A stretch of DNA of 56,790 nt from Streptomyces sporangiiformans (GCF_005768555.2 NZ_VCHX02000049.1:290-57079); one strand, 5' to 3'. Shown: positions 47,321 to 56,285, numbered from the stretch's first letter. The notes: generated from the sequence alone by a model not told the origin. Made by a program: numbers and translations.

Positions 47321-47357
47321 CCGTCCGGGTCGCGGCACGGCATGCGGCCCCGGACGG
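47321..47357 (-). terminator. Hairpin downstream of the HEAT-repeat gene
   Basis: Perfect 9-base arms CCGTCCGGG and CCCGGACGG with a 19-base loop begin about 20 bases past the stop codon of the HEAT-repeat gene (minus strand). It probably ends that transcript. The rest of 47159-47377 holds the glycosyltransferase operon promoter, which I cannot place. Confidence 0.6.
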
Positions 47358-47377
47358 AAGGATGGGCGCGGACCGTG

Positions 47378-48796
47378 TCACACGGCGGACGTGTCCGGGC
47401 CGATTCTGCTGCGCACGGCCGTCTGTACCTCGGCCTCCTCGGCCGGATCGGCGGCGAGCCGCCGTAGCTGGTCGACCACACGGGCATCACCGGTCTCGGC
47501 GTGCCGGGCGGCGATCTCTCTGGTGGTCTCCTCGCAGTCCCAGAGGCATTCCACGGCGAATCCGGCCGGAAAGGACGGGTCGGTGGCGGCCAGCGCGCGG
47601 GCGGCGCGTCCGCGCAGATGGGACGAGGCCGTCTCGCGGTAGATGTGTCGCAGCACGGGGGCTGCGCAGGCGATGCCGAGCCGTCCGGTGCCGTCGACGA
47701 GGGTCCACAGGGTCGGCGCGTCGGGCCCGTCCCCGCGTACGGCCTCACGCAGGGCGCCCAGCACGAGTTCGCTGTCCTGTGCGCCGCCCTGGCAGGCGAG
47801 GACCCGCCCCGCGGCCTCTCCGAGCGCATCGGGCCGGTGCACCCACGTGCGCGCCCGCTCCACGGCGGTGACGCTGCGCATCCGCTCGAAGGCGTCCAGG
47901 GCGGCGTCCACGACGAGTCGCGAGCCGGAGGCCTGGGCGGCCTCGATCAGGTCGAGTACGTCGGGATCCTGGCCGTCGGCGAGATAGCGAAGGGCCGTAC
48001 AGCGCGCGCCGTCGTCGCCGTGGCGGGCGGCCTCGACGATCTCGGCGCGGTCGTCGGGCCCCGCGACGGCCGTCAGGCAGCGTGCGGCCGGGACATGGAG
48101 TGCCGCTCCGCGTTCGAGGCCCTGCTGGGCCCACTCGAAGACGGCCCGCACGCTCCACCCCGGACGGGGCCCGGTCGGTCGCATCTGCCGCTGCCAGCGG
48201 TCGAAGGAGCCGGTCTCCTGAGCGGCGCGCACACGCGGCCCGACGGATGCGCGGGGATCCTCGGCCCACAGCCGCCAGGGCCGGGGTTCGAAGGCGTCGC
48301 GCACGGCGGCGGCGAGTTCGGCATCGCCCTCGGGATCGGCGGGGAACCGGGCGAGGACCGGCGCCGCGAGGGCGCTGAGGCCCGCGTCGTCGTCGCGCAG
48401 CGCCAGTTCGTCCAGGGCCCAGGCCCAGTTGGCGCCGCAGGCGGCGTACCGCCGCAGCAGCTCCAGCGCGTCCCGCCTGTCGTACGAGGCGAGGTGCCCG
48501 AGGACGGCGAGCGCGAGTCCCGTGCGTGACTCGTCCGTGTCGAGGACGTCGTCGGCGTCGAAGAGGTGACGCTCGATCTCGTCGAGCTCACCGTTCAGAT
48601 CGACGTAGAGACGGGCGTAGTAGAGGGAGCGGTTCTCCACCTGCCAGTCGTGGCGGGGATCGCTCAGCACGCAGTGGTTCAGCGCCGCGAGCGCCTCGGC
48701 CCGCGGTGCGGTGAGCGCGTGCAGTGTGCCGTCGCCGCGGCCCCGCTGGAGCAGGCCGAGCAACGTACCGCTGGGCGCTATGACCGGATCGAACAT
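47378..48796 (-). CDS. HEAT-repeat domain protein
   Basis: A 472-residue soluble helical protein. Repeating helix pairs of about 30 residues with conserved alanine, leucine and aspartate positions run through it (for example GDDGARCTALRYLADGQDPDVLDLIEAA and SSHLRGRAARALAATDPSFPAG). This solenoid pattern fits HEAT or PBS-lyase-like repeats, which usually bind other proteins. The N-terminus MFDPVIAPSGTLLGLLQRGRGDGTLHAL is family-like. The start is ATG 48796; GTG 48811 is a possible alternative. No partner can be named. Confidence 0.75.
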   Translation of the reverse strand: MFDPVIAPSGTLLGLLQRGRGDGTLHALTAPRAEALAALNHCVLSDPRHDWQVENRSLYYARLYVDLNGELDEIERHLFDADDVLDTDESRTGLALAVLGHLASYDRRDALELLRRYAACGANWAWALDELALRDDDAGLSALAAPVLARFPADPEGDAELAAAVRDAFEPRPWRLWAEDPRASVGPRVRAAQETGSFDRWQRQMRPTGPRPGWSVRAVFEWAQQGLERGAALHVPAARCLTAVAGPDDRAEIVEAARHGDDGARCTALRYLADGQDPDVLDLIEAAQASGSRLVVDAALDAFERMRSVTAVERARTWVHRPDALGEAAGRVLACQGGAQDSELVLGALREAVRGDGPDAPTLWTLVDGTGRLGIACAAPVLRHIYRETASSHLRGRAARALAATDPSFPAGFAVECLWDCEETTREIAARHAETGDARVVDQLRRLAADPAEEAEVQTAVRSRIGPDTSAV

Positions 48797-49094
48797 GGGA
48801 AGCAGCCTCACATCAAGCGTCGACGCGACCGGGGATCGTGCGTTACCTGGCCGTGTGACAACACGTCGGGGCGCCCGTCGTCTCTTGCTTGCTGTAGCCC
48901 ATCTTCCTCTGCCTCTCGTCGTTGGCCCGTCGGGCCCTCACGGCCCACGCGGTGCGGCAACGCCTGCCCAGCCATCGCGTCCGTGAATCACGACGTCATG
49001 ATGACTCAGCAGTTCTCGCTGCCGCGACCGCATTTCCGGCGTCCCCGTACCGCCTCCCCCAAAATCACTGTCTCGCCTGGTCAGGGCGGGTGCT
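48797..49094. other. 298-base gap between HEAT- and ankyrin-repeat genes
   Basis: No gene is supported here. The promoter of the HEAT-repeat gene should lie near the left end, on the minus strand. Only weak hairpins are seen (for example around GGCCCGTCGGGCC). Confidence 0.35.
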
Positions 49095-49487
49095 TCAGTT
49101 CGCTCCGAAGAGTTCGAGCAACTCGGACTTCCCGAACATCCGAGCCGTGTCCACGGCGGACGGCGTGCCCGCTTCAGGGTCGGCGCCGGCGTCCAGGAGG
49201 ACCTGGACCACCGCGTCCTCCCCCTTGAAGACGGCTCCGGCGAGCGGAGTCTGGCCCCGGTCGTTGACACGGTCTGCCTCGGCGCCGCGCTCCAGAAGGG
49301 CGCGCACCGCGTCGGCGTGACCGTGATAGGCGGCGAGCATCACGAGGGAGTCGCCACGGTCGTTGGTGAGGTTGGCCGGAACGCCGGCGTCGACGTACGC
49401 GACGAGCGCTTCGGTCTCGCCACGGCGCGCCAGATCGAAGATCTTGGTCGCCAGCTCCACGACCTCGGGGTCGGGGGCTTCGCTCAT
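49095..49487 (-). CDS. Ankyrin-repeat protein
   Basis: A 130-residue protein of about three to four ankyrin repeats: TNDRGDSLVMLAAYHGHADAV, then RVNDRGQTPLAGAVFKGEDAV. Between them lies ALLERGAEAD, and LLDAGADPEAG follows the second. The ATG at 49487 is used, with GAGAGGTGG upstream; the longer frame to 49616 has a non-family N-terminus. Ankyrin proteins bind other proteins; the partner is unknown. It is divergent from smeA. Confidence 0.88.
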   Translation of the reverse strand: MSEAPDPEVVELATKIFDLARRGETEALVAYVDAGVPANLTNDRGDSLVMLAAYHGHADAVRALLERGAEADRVNDRGQTPLAGAVFKGEDAVVQVLLDAGADPEAGTPSAVDTARMFGKSELLELFGAN

Positions 49488-49788
49488 CGGCCGGACCACC
49501 TCTCGCTGCGAGAACGTGCGGACTGCGGGTGCGTACGACCGCGAGCGGTGCGCCCGTACGAGTGAATCGCCAGCGTACTGGCTCCGCGGGCACATGACCG
49601 GGCCCGCCCTAGGCAAAGATCATCGCGAGCCCGGCAGACCGCCAGGTGAAGGCCCTGTCGGCCAGAACTCCAGAACCTTCGGGGCGAAATGCCAGGAAAT
49701 TCACTCAGTTGCACCTTTTATCGTATGGATACATGCTGTGACCCTGGAAGCACTCATGGTGACTGTCCCCACCTACCAGGAGAACCTC
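49488..49788. promoter_or_regulatory. Divergent promoter region, ankyrin gene / smeA
   Basis: No gene is supported in these 301 bases. TTGCAC at 49709-49714 and an A+T-rich stretch ending in GGATACATGCT could be promoter parts for smeA, but the spacing is poor. I found no clear GACAC-type WhiA site or sigma-WhiG promoter. The ATG at 49756 is an in-frame alternative start of smeA. Confidence 0.35.
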
Positions 49789-49983
49789 ATGATCCTGTCC
49801 ATCTCAGGCGTCGTCCTGCTCGGCATCGTCGTCTTCCTCTTCTTCCGCAAGGACGGCCTCAAGGCCTCGCACATGCTGGTCTGCGCGCTCTTCGGGTTCT
49901 ACCTGGCGAGCACGGCCCTCGCGCCGAGCATCAAGGCCGGCGGCGAGAGCCTGGCCAGCCTCCTCGGCGGGATCAAGTTCTGA
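49789..49983 (+). CDS. smeA: Small sporulation membrane protein SmeA
   Basis: A 64-residue membrane protein with one hydrophobic helix at the N-terminus and a second around residues 28-46. In S. coelicolor, SmeA of this size brings the FtsK/SpoIIIE-like protein SffA to sporulation septa, and loss of the operon affects spore formation and chromosome segregation. The sffA gene follows 37 bases downstream here, which supports the assignment. I chose the ATG at 49789 with AGGAG six bases before it; 49756 would add 11 residues. Confidence 0.85.
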   Translation: MILSISGVVLLGIVVFLFFRKDGLKASHMLVCALFGFYLASTALAPSIKAGGESLASLLGGIKF

Positions 49984-50020
49984 CGCCCCACCCCCGCACA
50001 CGCACCCTCAGGAGACATCA

Positions 50021-51571
50021 GTGGCCCGGCGCCCTCTCCCCCGCATTCTGAGCCACGGCAGCGAGCGGATCGTCCGCAGCCGCGAGCTGGCCCGGACGGC
50101 CGCCGCAGGCGCCACCGACGTCCTCCACCCGCTGATCACGATCACCCGTGGACTGCGCCGGCTGGCGGCGGCCGGGCGGCGCAAGTGGGCCGACACCCCC
50201 AAGGACCGGCACGGGCCGCTGTTGTTCCTGGTCGCCTCGATCGTCCTCGTCGTGGCCCTCCTGCCCTACGGGCCGCTGCTCGCCGGCATCTCGCTGATGG
50301 CGGCGGCCGCGTGGCACGGCCGGGACCGCACCGGGGCGCGGCCGACAGGACCGGACGACGCGCAGACCAAGCGTCTGCAGTCGCTCTACGAAGCGCTCGT
50401 CCCTTACTTCTCGGTCCCCGAGGACCCCGCCCCGCTCTTCGCGCACGGCGGGGAGTGGGCGAAGGCCTTCAGCTCCTACGCGTTCGACGACACCGGCCGC
50501 CTCTCGCACCTGACGATCCGTTACCCCGCCTACTTCACGGACGGCGAGGCGGCCTCCCGCACGCGCATCGAGCAGGTGCTGCACGCTAAGTCTGGCCGTG
50601 GCCGCGAGTACCGCTTCGCGTGGGACGAGGAGGGCAACCAGCTCACGGTCACGGTGCTGCCGCCCCTGCCCACCGACATCTCCGCCCAGCGCTTCGTCAC
50701 CGCACCGGGCGAGATGGTCCTCGGCTTCACCGACCCGACCGGCGTCCAGCGCACGCTCCCCCTCACCTTCGGTGAGGAACAACGCGACGTCCCGCCGGTC
50801 GTCTGGCGCACCGGCGTGCGCTCCACCGAGCCGCATCTCCTCGCGATCGGCGGCCCCGGCAGTGGCACGACCACCCTCCTGCGCTCGATGGCTCTGCAGG
50901 CGCTTCAGCACGGTGACGTCCTGATCATCGAGGGCGGCGGCACCGGCGAGTACGCATGCCTCGCGGACCGCGCCGGAGTCCTGGCCGTCGAGTGCGGCCT
51001 CGCGGGGGCACTGGCCAGCCTGGAGTGGGCGGCGCACGAGACGGAGCGCCGCCTCATCGCCGCGAACCGCGCACGTCAGGCGGGCCACCCCGCGCCGGAC
51101 GACACGAAGCGTCCCCTCTGGATCTTCCTGGACCGCCCCACCGCCCTCGGGCACCTCGCGGCGGCCGACGACCGCCCGGACCCGCAGGCCCTTCTCCAGG
51201 TGCCGCTGCGGCACGGTCGCGCGGCCGGTGTCACGGTCGTGGTGGCCGAGCAGTTCGACGGCATGGAGTCCCTCGCCGACGGGGTACGACAGCACACTCG
51301 CGCGCGTGTCGTTCTCGGCCCGGCATCGGCGCAGCAGCTCGAAGCGGTGCTCGGTTCGGCCCCGCCCACCACACCGACCCCCGACGTGCCCGCCGGGCGC
51401 GGCTACGCCCGGCTCGGCGCGGGCCCGGTGCACCGTCTCCAGGTTCCGGCGACCCCGGACCCGTACGACGAGGCGACGAGCGAGACCCACCGTCAAGCGG
51501 TCCTGAGCCTCCTGCCGGAGCGCGCGGTGCCGGCGGACGCGGAGCCCGTGGGCGTCGCCGTGGAGGGCTGA
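50021..51571 (+). CDS. sffA: FtsK/SpoIIIE-like protein SffA with degenerate ATPase motifs
   Basis: A 516-residue membrane-anchored protein of the FtsK/SpoIIIE superfamily, partner of SmeA at sporulation septa. Two hydrophobic helices (about 66-100) are followed by a RecA-like domain. The P-loop position reads GGPGSGTTTLL, with T283 in place of the essential lysine. The Walker B position reads LWIFLDRP (D371-R372), lacking the glutamate. Classical DNA pumping is therefore unlikely unless another chain supplies the ATPase. The start is GTG 50021, preceded by AGGAG. Confidence 0.85.
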   Translation: MARRPLPRILSHGSERIVRSRELARTAAAGATDVLHPLITITRGLRRLAAAGRRKWADTPKDRHGPLLFLVASIVLVVALLPYGPLLAGISLMAAAAWHGRDRTGARPTGPDDAQTKRLQSLYEALVPYFSVPEDPAPLFAHGGEWAKAFSSYAFDDTGRLSHLTIRYPAYFTDGEAASRTRIEQVLHAKSGRGREYRFAWDEEGNQLTVTVLPPLPTDISAQRFVTAPGEMVLGFTDPTGVQRTLPLTFGEEQRDVPPVVWRTGVRSTEPHLLAIGGPGSGTTTLLRSMALQALQHGDVLIIEGGGTGEYACLADRAGVLAVECGLAGALASLEWAAHETERRLIAANRARQAGHPAPDDTKRPLWIFLDRPTALGHLAAADDRPDPQALLQVPLRHGRAAGVTVVVAEQFDGMESLADGVRQHTRARVVLGPASAQQLEAVLGSAPPTTPTPDVPAGRGYARLGAGPVHRLQVPATPDPYDEATSETHRQAVLSLLPERAVPADAEPVGVAVEG

Positions 51572-51601
51572 ACGCGAGCCGGCTCAACGTGGCGGGGGGG
51601 G

Positions 51602-53107
51602 TCACGCCACGAACGTACGCGGTGTCTCCGTCATCCCGTTTCCGTTCGCCCCCGTCTCCACCAGCCGGGCGGCCGCGGCCAGCCGTACCGCGGCCTCATC
51701 GGCCACCGCGCCGCCGACCGTGAACGGCAGCCGCACATACCCCTCGAATGCCCCATCCACGCCGAAGCGGGGTCCCGACGGCACCCGCAGACCCACGCGC
51801 TCGCCCGCCTCGGCGAGGCGTGACCCGGACAGCCCTCCGGTCCGCACCCACAAGGTGAGCCCGCCCTGCGGCACGTCGAACTCCCAATGGGGCAGCTCAC
51901 GCCGTACGGCGGCCACGAGCGCGTCGCGGTTCTCGCGCGCCTGGCCCCGGCGCACGTCCACCGCCTGCTCCCAGCCTCCGGTGCTGAGCAGCCAGTTCAC
52001 CGCCAGCTGCTCCAGAACGGGCGTGCCCATGTCGGCGTACGCGCGCGCCGCGACCAGGCTGCGGATGACGTCGGGGGCGGCCCGCACCCAGCCGATCCGC
52101 AGGCCGGCCCAGAACGCCTTGCTGGCCGAGCCGACCGTGATGACCGTGGATCCGGCCGGATCGAACCCACAGACGGGCCTCGGCAGTTCGAGCTCGTCGT
52201 CCAGACACAGTTCGCTCATGGTCTCGTCCACGACCACCACGGTGCCCGCGGAGCGCGCCGCGTCGACGAGCTGCCGCCGCCGGTCCTCGTCGGCGAGCGC
52301 GCCGGTCGGATTGTGGAAGTCCGCCACGACGTACGCGAGCCGGGGCGCGGCGTCGCGCAGCACGTGCCGCCAGCGCTCCATGTCCCAGCCCGCGAGCCCC
52401 TCGGCCATGGCGACGGGCACCAGCCGGGCTCCGGCCTCCCGCATCAGCTGAAGGATGTTGGCGTACGAGGGCGACTCGACGGCGATGCGCTCACCGCGCC
52501 CGGCGAACAGATGGCAGATGGCGTCCATGGCCCCCATGGCCCCGGTCGTCACCATGATCTGCTCGGGCATGGTGGGGATGCCGCGCGCCGTGTACCGCTC
52601 GGCGAGCATCTGGCGCAGTGCGGGCAGCCCCGCCGGATAGTCGCCGTGCGTGTGGGCGTACGGCGGAAGCTCCTCCAGCGCCCCCTGGACGGCCCGGGTG
52701 AGCCAGGGCTCGGGCGCGGGCAAGGCGGCGCAGCCCAGGTCGATCATGGAGCCGAGCGCCTCGGGCGGCAGCGGTTCGAGGCCGCGTGCGGGCAGCGGGT
52801 TGCCGGCCGGTACGGCCGTCCAACTGCCCGCTCCCCGGCGGGACTCCAAAAACCCCTCGGCGCGCAGCGCCTCATAGGCGGCGGCCACGGTGGTGCGGCT
52901 GACGGAGAGGGCGAGGGCCAGCTCGCGCTCGGCGGGCAGCCGTGCGGCGACGGGGACGCGGCCTTCGAGCACGAGCAGCCGGATGCCGTCGGCGAGGGCG
53001 CGATAGGCGGGCGGGCGGCGCGTGCCGGGGCCGGCCGGGCGCTTCTGCTGGGAGTTGAGCAGCCGGGCGAGCTGCGTCGCACCTACGGCTGAAGTCCACT
53101 GCGCCAT
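51602..53107 (-). CDS. MocR-type transcription factor (GntR-aminotransferase fusion)
   Basis: A 501-residue regulator of the MocR group. The N-terminal GntR winged helix (about 30-100) has RLPAERELALALSVSRTTVAAAYEALR. A fold-type I aminotransferase domain follows, with the PLP-binding lysine K330 in SASKAFWAGLRIGW. Such proteins sense PLP or a related amine and control a nearby target. The target here is probably the divergent yczE-like gene, as with YczR-YczE in Bacillus. I chose the ATG at 53107; the longer frame to 53173 crosses the promoter. Confidence 0.9.
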   Translation of the reverse strand: MAQWTSAVGATQLARLLNSQQKRPAGPGTRRPPAYRALADGIRLLVLEGRVPVAARLPAERELALALSVSRTTVAAAYEALRAEGFLESRRGAGSWTAVPAGNPLPARGLEPLPPEALGSMIDLGCAALPAPEPWLTRAVQGALEELPPYAHTHGDYPAGLPALRQMLAERYTARGIPTMPEQIMVTTGAMGAMDAICHLFAGRGERIAVESPSYANILQLMREAGARLVPVAMAEGLAGWDMERWRHVLRDAAPRLAYVVADFHNPTGALADEDRRRQLVDAARSAGTVVVVDETMSELCLDDELELPRPVCGFDPAGSTVITVGSASKAFWAGLRIGWVRAAPDVIRSLVAARAYADMGTPVLEQLAVNWLLSTGGWEQAVDVRRGQARENRDALVAAVRRELPHWEFDVPQGGLTLWVRTGGLSGSRLAEAGERVGLRVPSGPRFGVDGAFEGYVRLPFTVGGAVADEAAVRLAAAARLVETGANGNGMTETPRTFVA

Positions 53108-53206
53108 GATTCTCAGTCCACCTTCGCCGAATTGGCCCTGGATGACGTGACTTTCCAAGCCACAGGGTGACACAGGTCAGGCCACTACCACCACAGGGGG
53201 CACCTC
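53108..53206. promoter_or_regulatory. MocR/yczE intergenic region with CCACAGGG direct repeat
   Basis: CCACAGGG occurs at about 53160 and again at about 53191, roughly 31 bases apart, with a CACAGG-like partial copy between them. Directly repeated half-sites are typical of MocR operators. Both lie just before the yczE start. Confidence 0.45.
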
Positions 53207-53884
53207 TTGTCGGACTCACCTCGGCTGTCAGGATCGCCGGCGCCACTTCTCCCCCGGCGGCTCCTGCAGCTGTACGCGGGGCTGGTGCTGTACGGGATCA
53301 GTTCGGCCATGCTCGTACGGGCCGGTCTCGGGCTGGAGCCCTGGAACGTGCTGCACCAGGGCCTGGCCGGGCGGACCGGGCTGTCCATCGGTGCCACCTC
53401 CGTCCTCGTGGGTGCGGTCGTGCTCCTTTTGTGGATCCCCCTGAGACAGCGCCCCGGCCTGGGGACGATCTCGAACGTCGTGGTGTTCGCCGTGTCCGTG
53501 GACGCGGCACTGGCCGTCATGCCCGCCCCCGGCTCCCTTGCGATACGGGTGCCGCTCATGGCCGCGGGAGTCGCCCTCAACGGCGTCGCGACCGGCCTGT
53601 ACATCGCCGCCGGCTTCGGACCCGGCCCGCGCGACGGCCTGATGACGGGCCTGCACCGGCGCACCGGCTTCTCGGTCCGCCTGGTGCGGACGGTCATTGA
53701 GCTGACAGTGGTGGCCACCGGCTTCGCCCTCGGCGGCACCGTCGGCATCGGCACGGTTGTGTACGCGGTGGCCATCGGCCCGCTGGCCCAGCTGTTCCTT
53801 CGCCTGTTCGCCGTCCCCTCGGCCGTGGGCCACAGTACGGTCGTTGCCGCCGGTTCACCTGAACGGGCGATACTGCGGGAGTGA
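53207..53884 (+). CDS. YczE/YitT-family membrane protein
   Basis: A 225-residue protein with about five or six hydrophobic helices. The family features GLGLEPWNVLHQGLA and GFGPGPRDGLMTGL are visible. Members are often paired with MocR regulators, as here; the substrate or function is unknown. It starts with TTG at 53207 behind CAGGGGG. The stop overlaps the phosphodiesterase start (GTGA), so the two are co-translated. Confidence 0.85.
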   Translation: MSDSPRLSGSPAPLLPRRLLQLYAGLVLYGISSAMLVRAGLGLEPWNVLHQGLAGRTGLSIGATSVLVGAVVLLLWIPLRQRPGLGTISNVVVFAVSVDAALAVMPAPGSLAIRVPLMAAGVALNGVATGLYIAAGFGPGPRDGLMTGLHRRTGFSVRLVRTVIELTVVATGFALGGTVGIGTVVYAVAIGPLAQLFLRLFAVPSAVGHSTVVAAGSPERAILRE

Positions 53885-54648
53885 CCCCGCGGATACGCCA
53901 TCCCTATCTCGACCATCCCGGTCCGATCGCCTTCGCTCACCGGGGCGGAGCGGCGGACGGCCTGGAGAACACCGTGGCCCAGTTCCGGCGCGCGGTCGAG
54001 GCGGGCTACCGGTACATCGAGACCGACGTACACGCCACCGCAGACGGCCGGCTCGTCGCGTTCCACGACGCGACGCTGGACCGGGTGACCGACGGGGCGG
54101 GCCGGATAGCGGACCTCCCCTGGGACGACGTACGGCACGCGCGCGTGGCGGGTGCGGAACCGGTGCCCCTCTTCGAGGAACTCCTGGAGACGTTCCCCGA
54201 CGTCCGCTGGAACATCGACGTCAAGGCGGAGCCCGCGCTGCACCCCCTGCTCGATCTGATCCGCCGCACCGACTGCTGGGACCGCGTCTGCGTCGGCTCC
54301 TTCTCCGAGGCGCGCGCGTCCCGCGCCCAGCGACTGGCCGGACCGCGCCTGGCGACCTCGTACGGGACCCGGGGTGTTCTGGGCCTGCGTCTGCGGTCCT
54401 GGGGCGTCCCCGCGGCACTGCGCCGCTCGGCGGTCTGCGCCCAGGTGCCCGAGTCCCAGTCGGGCGTCCCCGTGGTCGACCCTCTCTTCGTGCGCGCCGC
54501 CCACGCGCGCGGGCTGCACGTCCATGTGTGGACCGTCAACGAGCCCGAGCGGATGCACCGCCTCCTGGACCTCGGCGTCGATGGCATCATGACCGATCAC
54601 ATCGAGACGCTGCGCGGGGTCCTCAAGGACCGCGGCGCCTGGGTCTGA
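53881..54648 (+). CDS. Glycerophosphodiester phosphodiesterase
   Basis: A 255-residue GDPD enzyme that hydrolyses glycerophosphodiesters from lipid turnover to glycerol-3-phosphate and an alcohol. The catalytic pattern is complete: AHRGGAADGLENT, IETDVHATADG and FHD, then IDVKAE, with VHVWTVNEPERM near the end. There is no signal peptide, so it is intracellular. It is coupled to the yczE-like gene by a four-base overlap. Its product could feed the same glycerol pathway as glpFK, although those genes are 40 kb away. Confidence 0.92.
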   Translation: MTPRIRHPYLDHPGPIAFAHRGGAADGLENTVAQFRRAVEAGYRYIETDVHATADGRLVAFHDATLDRVTDGAGRIADLPWDDVRHARVAGAEPVPLFEELLETFPDVRWNIDVKAEPALHPLLDLIRRTDCWDRVCVGSFSEARASRAQRLAGPRLATSYGTRGVLGLRLRSWGVPAALRRSAVCAQVPESQSGVPVVDPLFVRAAHARGLHVHVWTVNEPERMHRLLDLGVDGIMTDHIETLRGVLKDRGAWV

Positions 54649-54711
54649 CCGGCCAGGCAACACCGCGCGGAGTCCACGTACGGGGACTGCGACGGGGAAG
54701 CGAGGGCACGG

Positions 54712-56091
54712 GTGGGCACCGACACCGTGCGGGCGGGAGCGGCCGCCGAGGCGGCCGAGCGGCGCCGCGAACAACGCGGCTGGTACTTCTACGACTGGGC
54801 CATCTCCGTCTATTCGACGAGCGTCCTGACGGTGTTCCTCGGGCCCTATCTGACGTCGGTCGCCAAGGCGGCGGCGGACGCGGACGGATTCGTGCACCCG
54901 CTGGGGATACCGGTCCGCGCGGGCTCCTTCTTCGCGTACTCCGTGTCCGCGTCCGTGATCCTGTCGATCTTCCTGATGCCGTTGGCGGGCGCGGCGGCCG
55001 ACCGCACGGGCCGCAAGAAGCCGCTGCTCGCCACCGCCGCCTATCTGGGAGCGGCGGCGACGACGGGCATGTTCTTCCTCGACGGCGACCGCTATCTGCT
55101 GGGCGGCTTCCTGCTGATCGTCGCCAATGCCTCGGTGGCCGTCTCGATGGTGCTCTACAACGCCTATCTGCCGCAGATCGCCCCTCCGGAGGAGCGCGAC
55201 GCGGTCTCGTCCAGGGGCTGGGCCTTCGGTTACGCGGCGGGCGCGCTGGTCCTGGTCGCGAACCTGGTGCTGTTCACGGCTCATGACAGCTTCGGTGTCG
55301 CGGAGTCGACCGCGGTCCGCATCTGTCTGGCGTCGGCGGGCATCTGGTGGGGCGTCTTCACACTCGTCCCGCTGAGGCGGCTGCGCGACCGCCGTACGAC
55401 GTCCCCTTCGGGGAAGTCCGATTCCGGGACATCCGCCTCCCCGACATCGCGGCACGGCTGGCGTCAACTGGCCGCCACGGTGCGGGACATGCGACGCCAA
55501 CCGCGGACGCTCGCCTTTCTGCTGGCCTATCTCGTCTACAACGACGGCATCCAGACGGTCATCTCACAGGCCTCGGTGTACGGCTCCGAAGAGCTGGGCC
55601 TCGAACAGTCGACCCTCATCGTCGCGGTGCTGCTCGTCCAGCTGCTGGCCGTGGCCGGGGCGCTCGGCATGGGCCGGCTCGCGCGCACCTACGGCGCGAA
55701 GCGCACGATCCTCGGCTCGCTGGTCGCGTGGACGGTGACGATCGGGGCAGGGTACTTCCTGCCGGCGGGCTCGGCGGCGTGGTTCTTCGTCCTCGCCGCC
55801 GGGATCGGACTCGTGCTCGGCGGGAGCCAGGCGCTGTCCCGTTCGCTGTTCTCGCATCTGGTGCCGAGCGGCAGGGAGGCCGAGTACTTCTCGGCGTACG
55901 AGATGAGCGACCGCGGAATGAGCTGGCTCGGCCCTCTTGTGTTCGGTCTCACCTACCAGCTGACCGGAAGTTACCGGGACGCGATCATCTCGCTCGTCGC
56001 CTTCTTCGTCCTCGGATTCGTGCTGCTCGCGCGGGTTCCGGTGCGGCTGGCGGTGCGTGATGCCGGCAACCCCGTTCCGGACCGGATTTAG
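54712..56091 (+). CDS. MFS transporter, UMF1 family
   Basis: A 459-residue, 12-helix transporter. The N-terminal GWYFYDWAISVYSTSV is the hallmark of the UMF1 (Atg22-like) branch of the major facilitators. The cytoplasmic motif AAADRTGRKKPLL is also typical. A hydrophilic central loop (about 215-255) divides the halves. It starts with GTG at 54712, preceded by GCGAGGG. The substrate is unknown; amino acid efflux is one possibility for relatives. Confidence 0.88.
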   Translation: MGTDTVRAGAAAEAAERRREQRGWYFYDWAISVYSTSVLTVFLGPYLTSVAKAAADADGFVHPLGIPVRAGSFFAYSVSASVILSIFLMPLAGAAADRTGRKKPLLATAAYLGAAATTGMFFLDGDRYLLGGFLLIVANASVAVSMVLYNAYLPQIAPPEERDAVSSRGWAFGYAAGALVLVANLVLFTAHDSFGVAESTAVRICLASAGIWWGVFTLVPLRRLRDRRTTSPSGKSDSGTSASPTSRHGWRQLAATVRDMRRQPRTLAFLLAYLVYNDGIQTVISQASVYGSEELGLEQSTLIVAVLLVQLLAVAGALGMGRLARTYGAKRTILGSLVAWTVTIGAGYFLPAGSAAWFFVLAAGIGLVLGGSQALSRSLFSHLVPSGREAEYFSAYEMSDRGMSWLGPLVFGLTYQLTGSYRDAIISLVAFFVLGFVLLARVPVRLAVRDAGNPVPDRI

Positions 56092-56177
56092 CACTCGGGG
56101 CCAAAGGGCGGTAGTGTACGCGTTTGGCCTGCCTGGCGTACCGTTACTGCGCGTCAAAGATAGCGAAACGCTGGGTG

Positions 56178-56195
56178 ACATCTGCTCTCAGATGT
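56178..56195. promoter_or_regulatory. Inverted repeat ACATCTG-CTCT-CAGATGT
   Basis: Seven-base perfect arms with a four-base loop lie between the MFS gene and rbpA. It could be the MFS terminator or an operator in the rbpA upstream region. It is not especially G+C-rich, which makes an operator somewhat more likely. Confidence 0.45.
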
Positions 56196-56258
56196 GACAA
56201 ACCGGGCGCCGGTGGGTACAACAAGGGGCGGCTACGACGGCGACACATGACCCGCAAC

Positions 56259-56285
56259 GGGAATCTTTACCGCCGACCGGACGTT
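56259..56285 (+). promoter_or_regulatory. Sigma-R promoter of rbpA (GGGAAT-N18-GTT)
   Basis: GGGAAT at 56259-56264, exactly 18 bases, then GTT at 56283-56285 match the consensus of the disulfide-stress sigma factor SigR. rbpA is a known SigR target in S. coelicolor. Transcription would start near 56292, giving a leader of about 55 bases. Confidence 0.85.
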
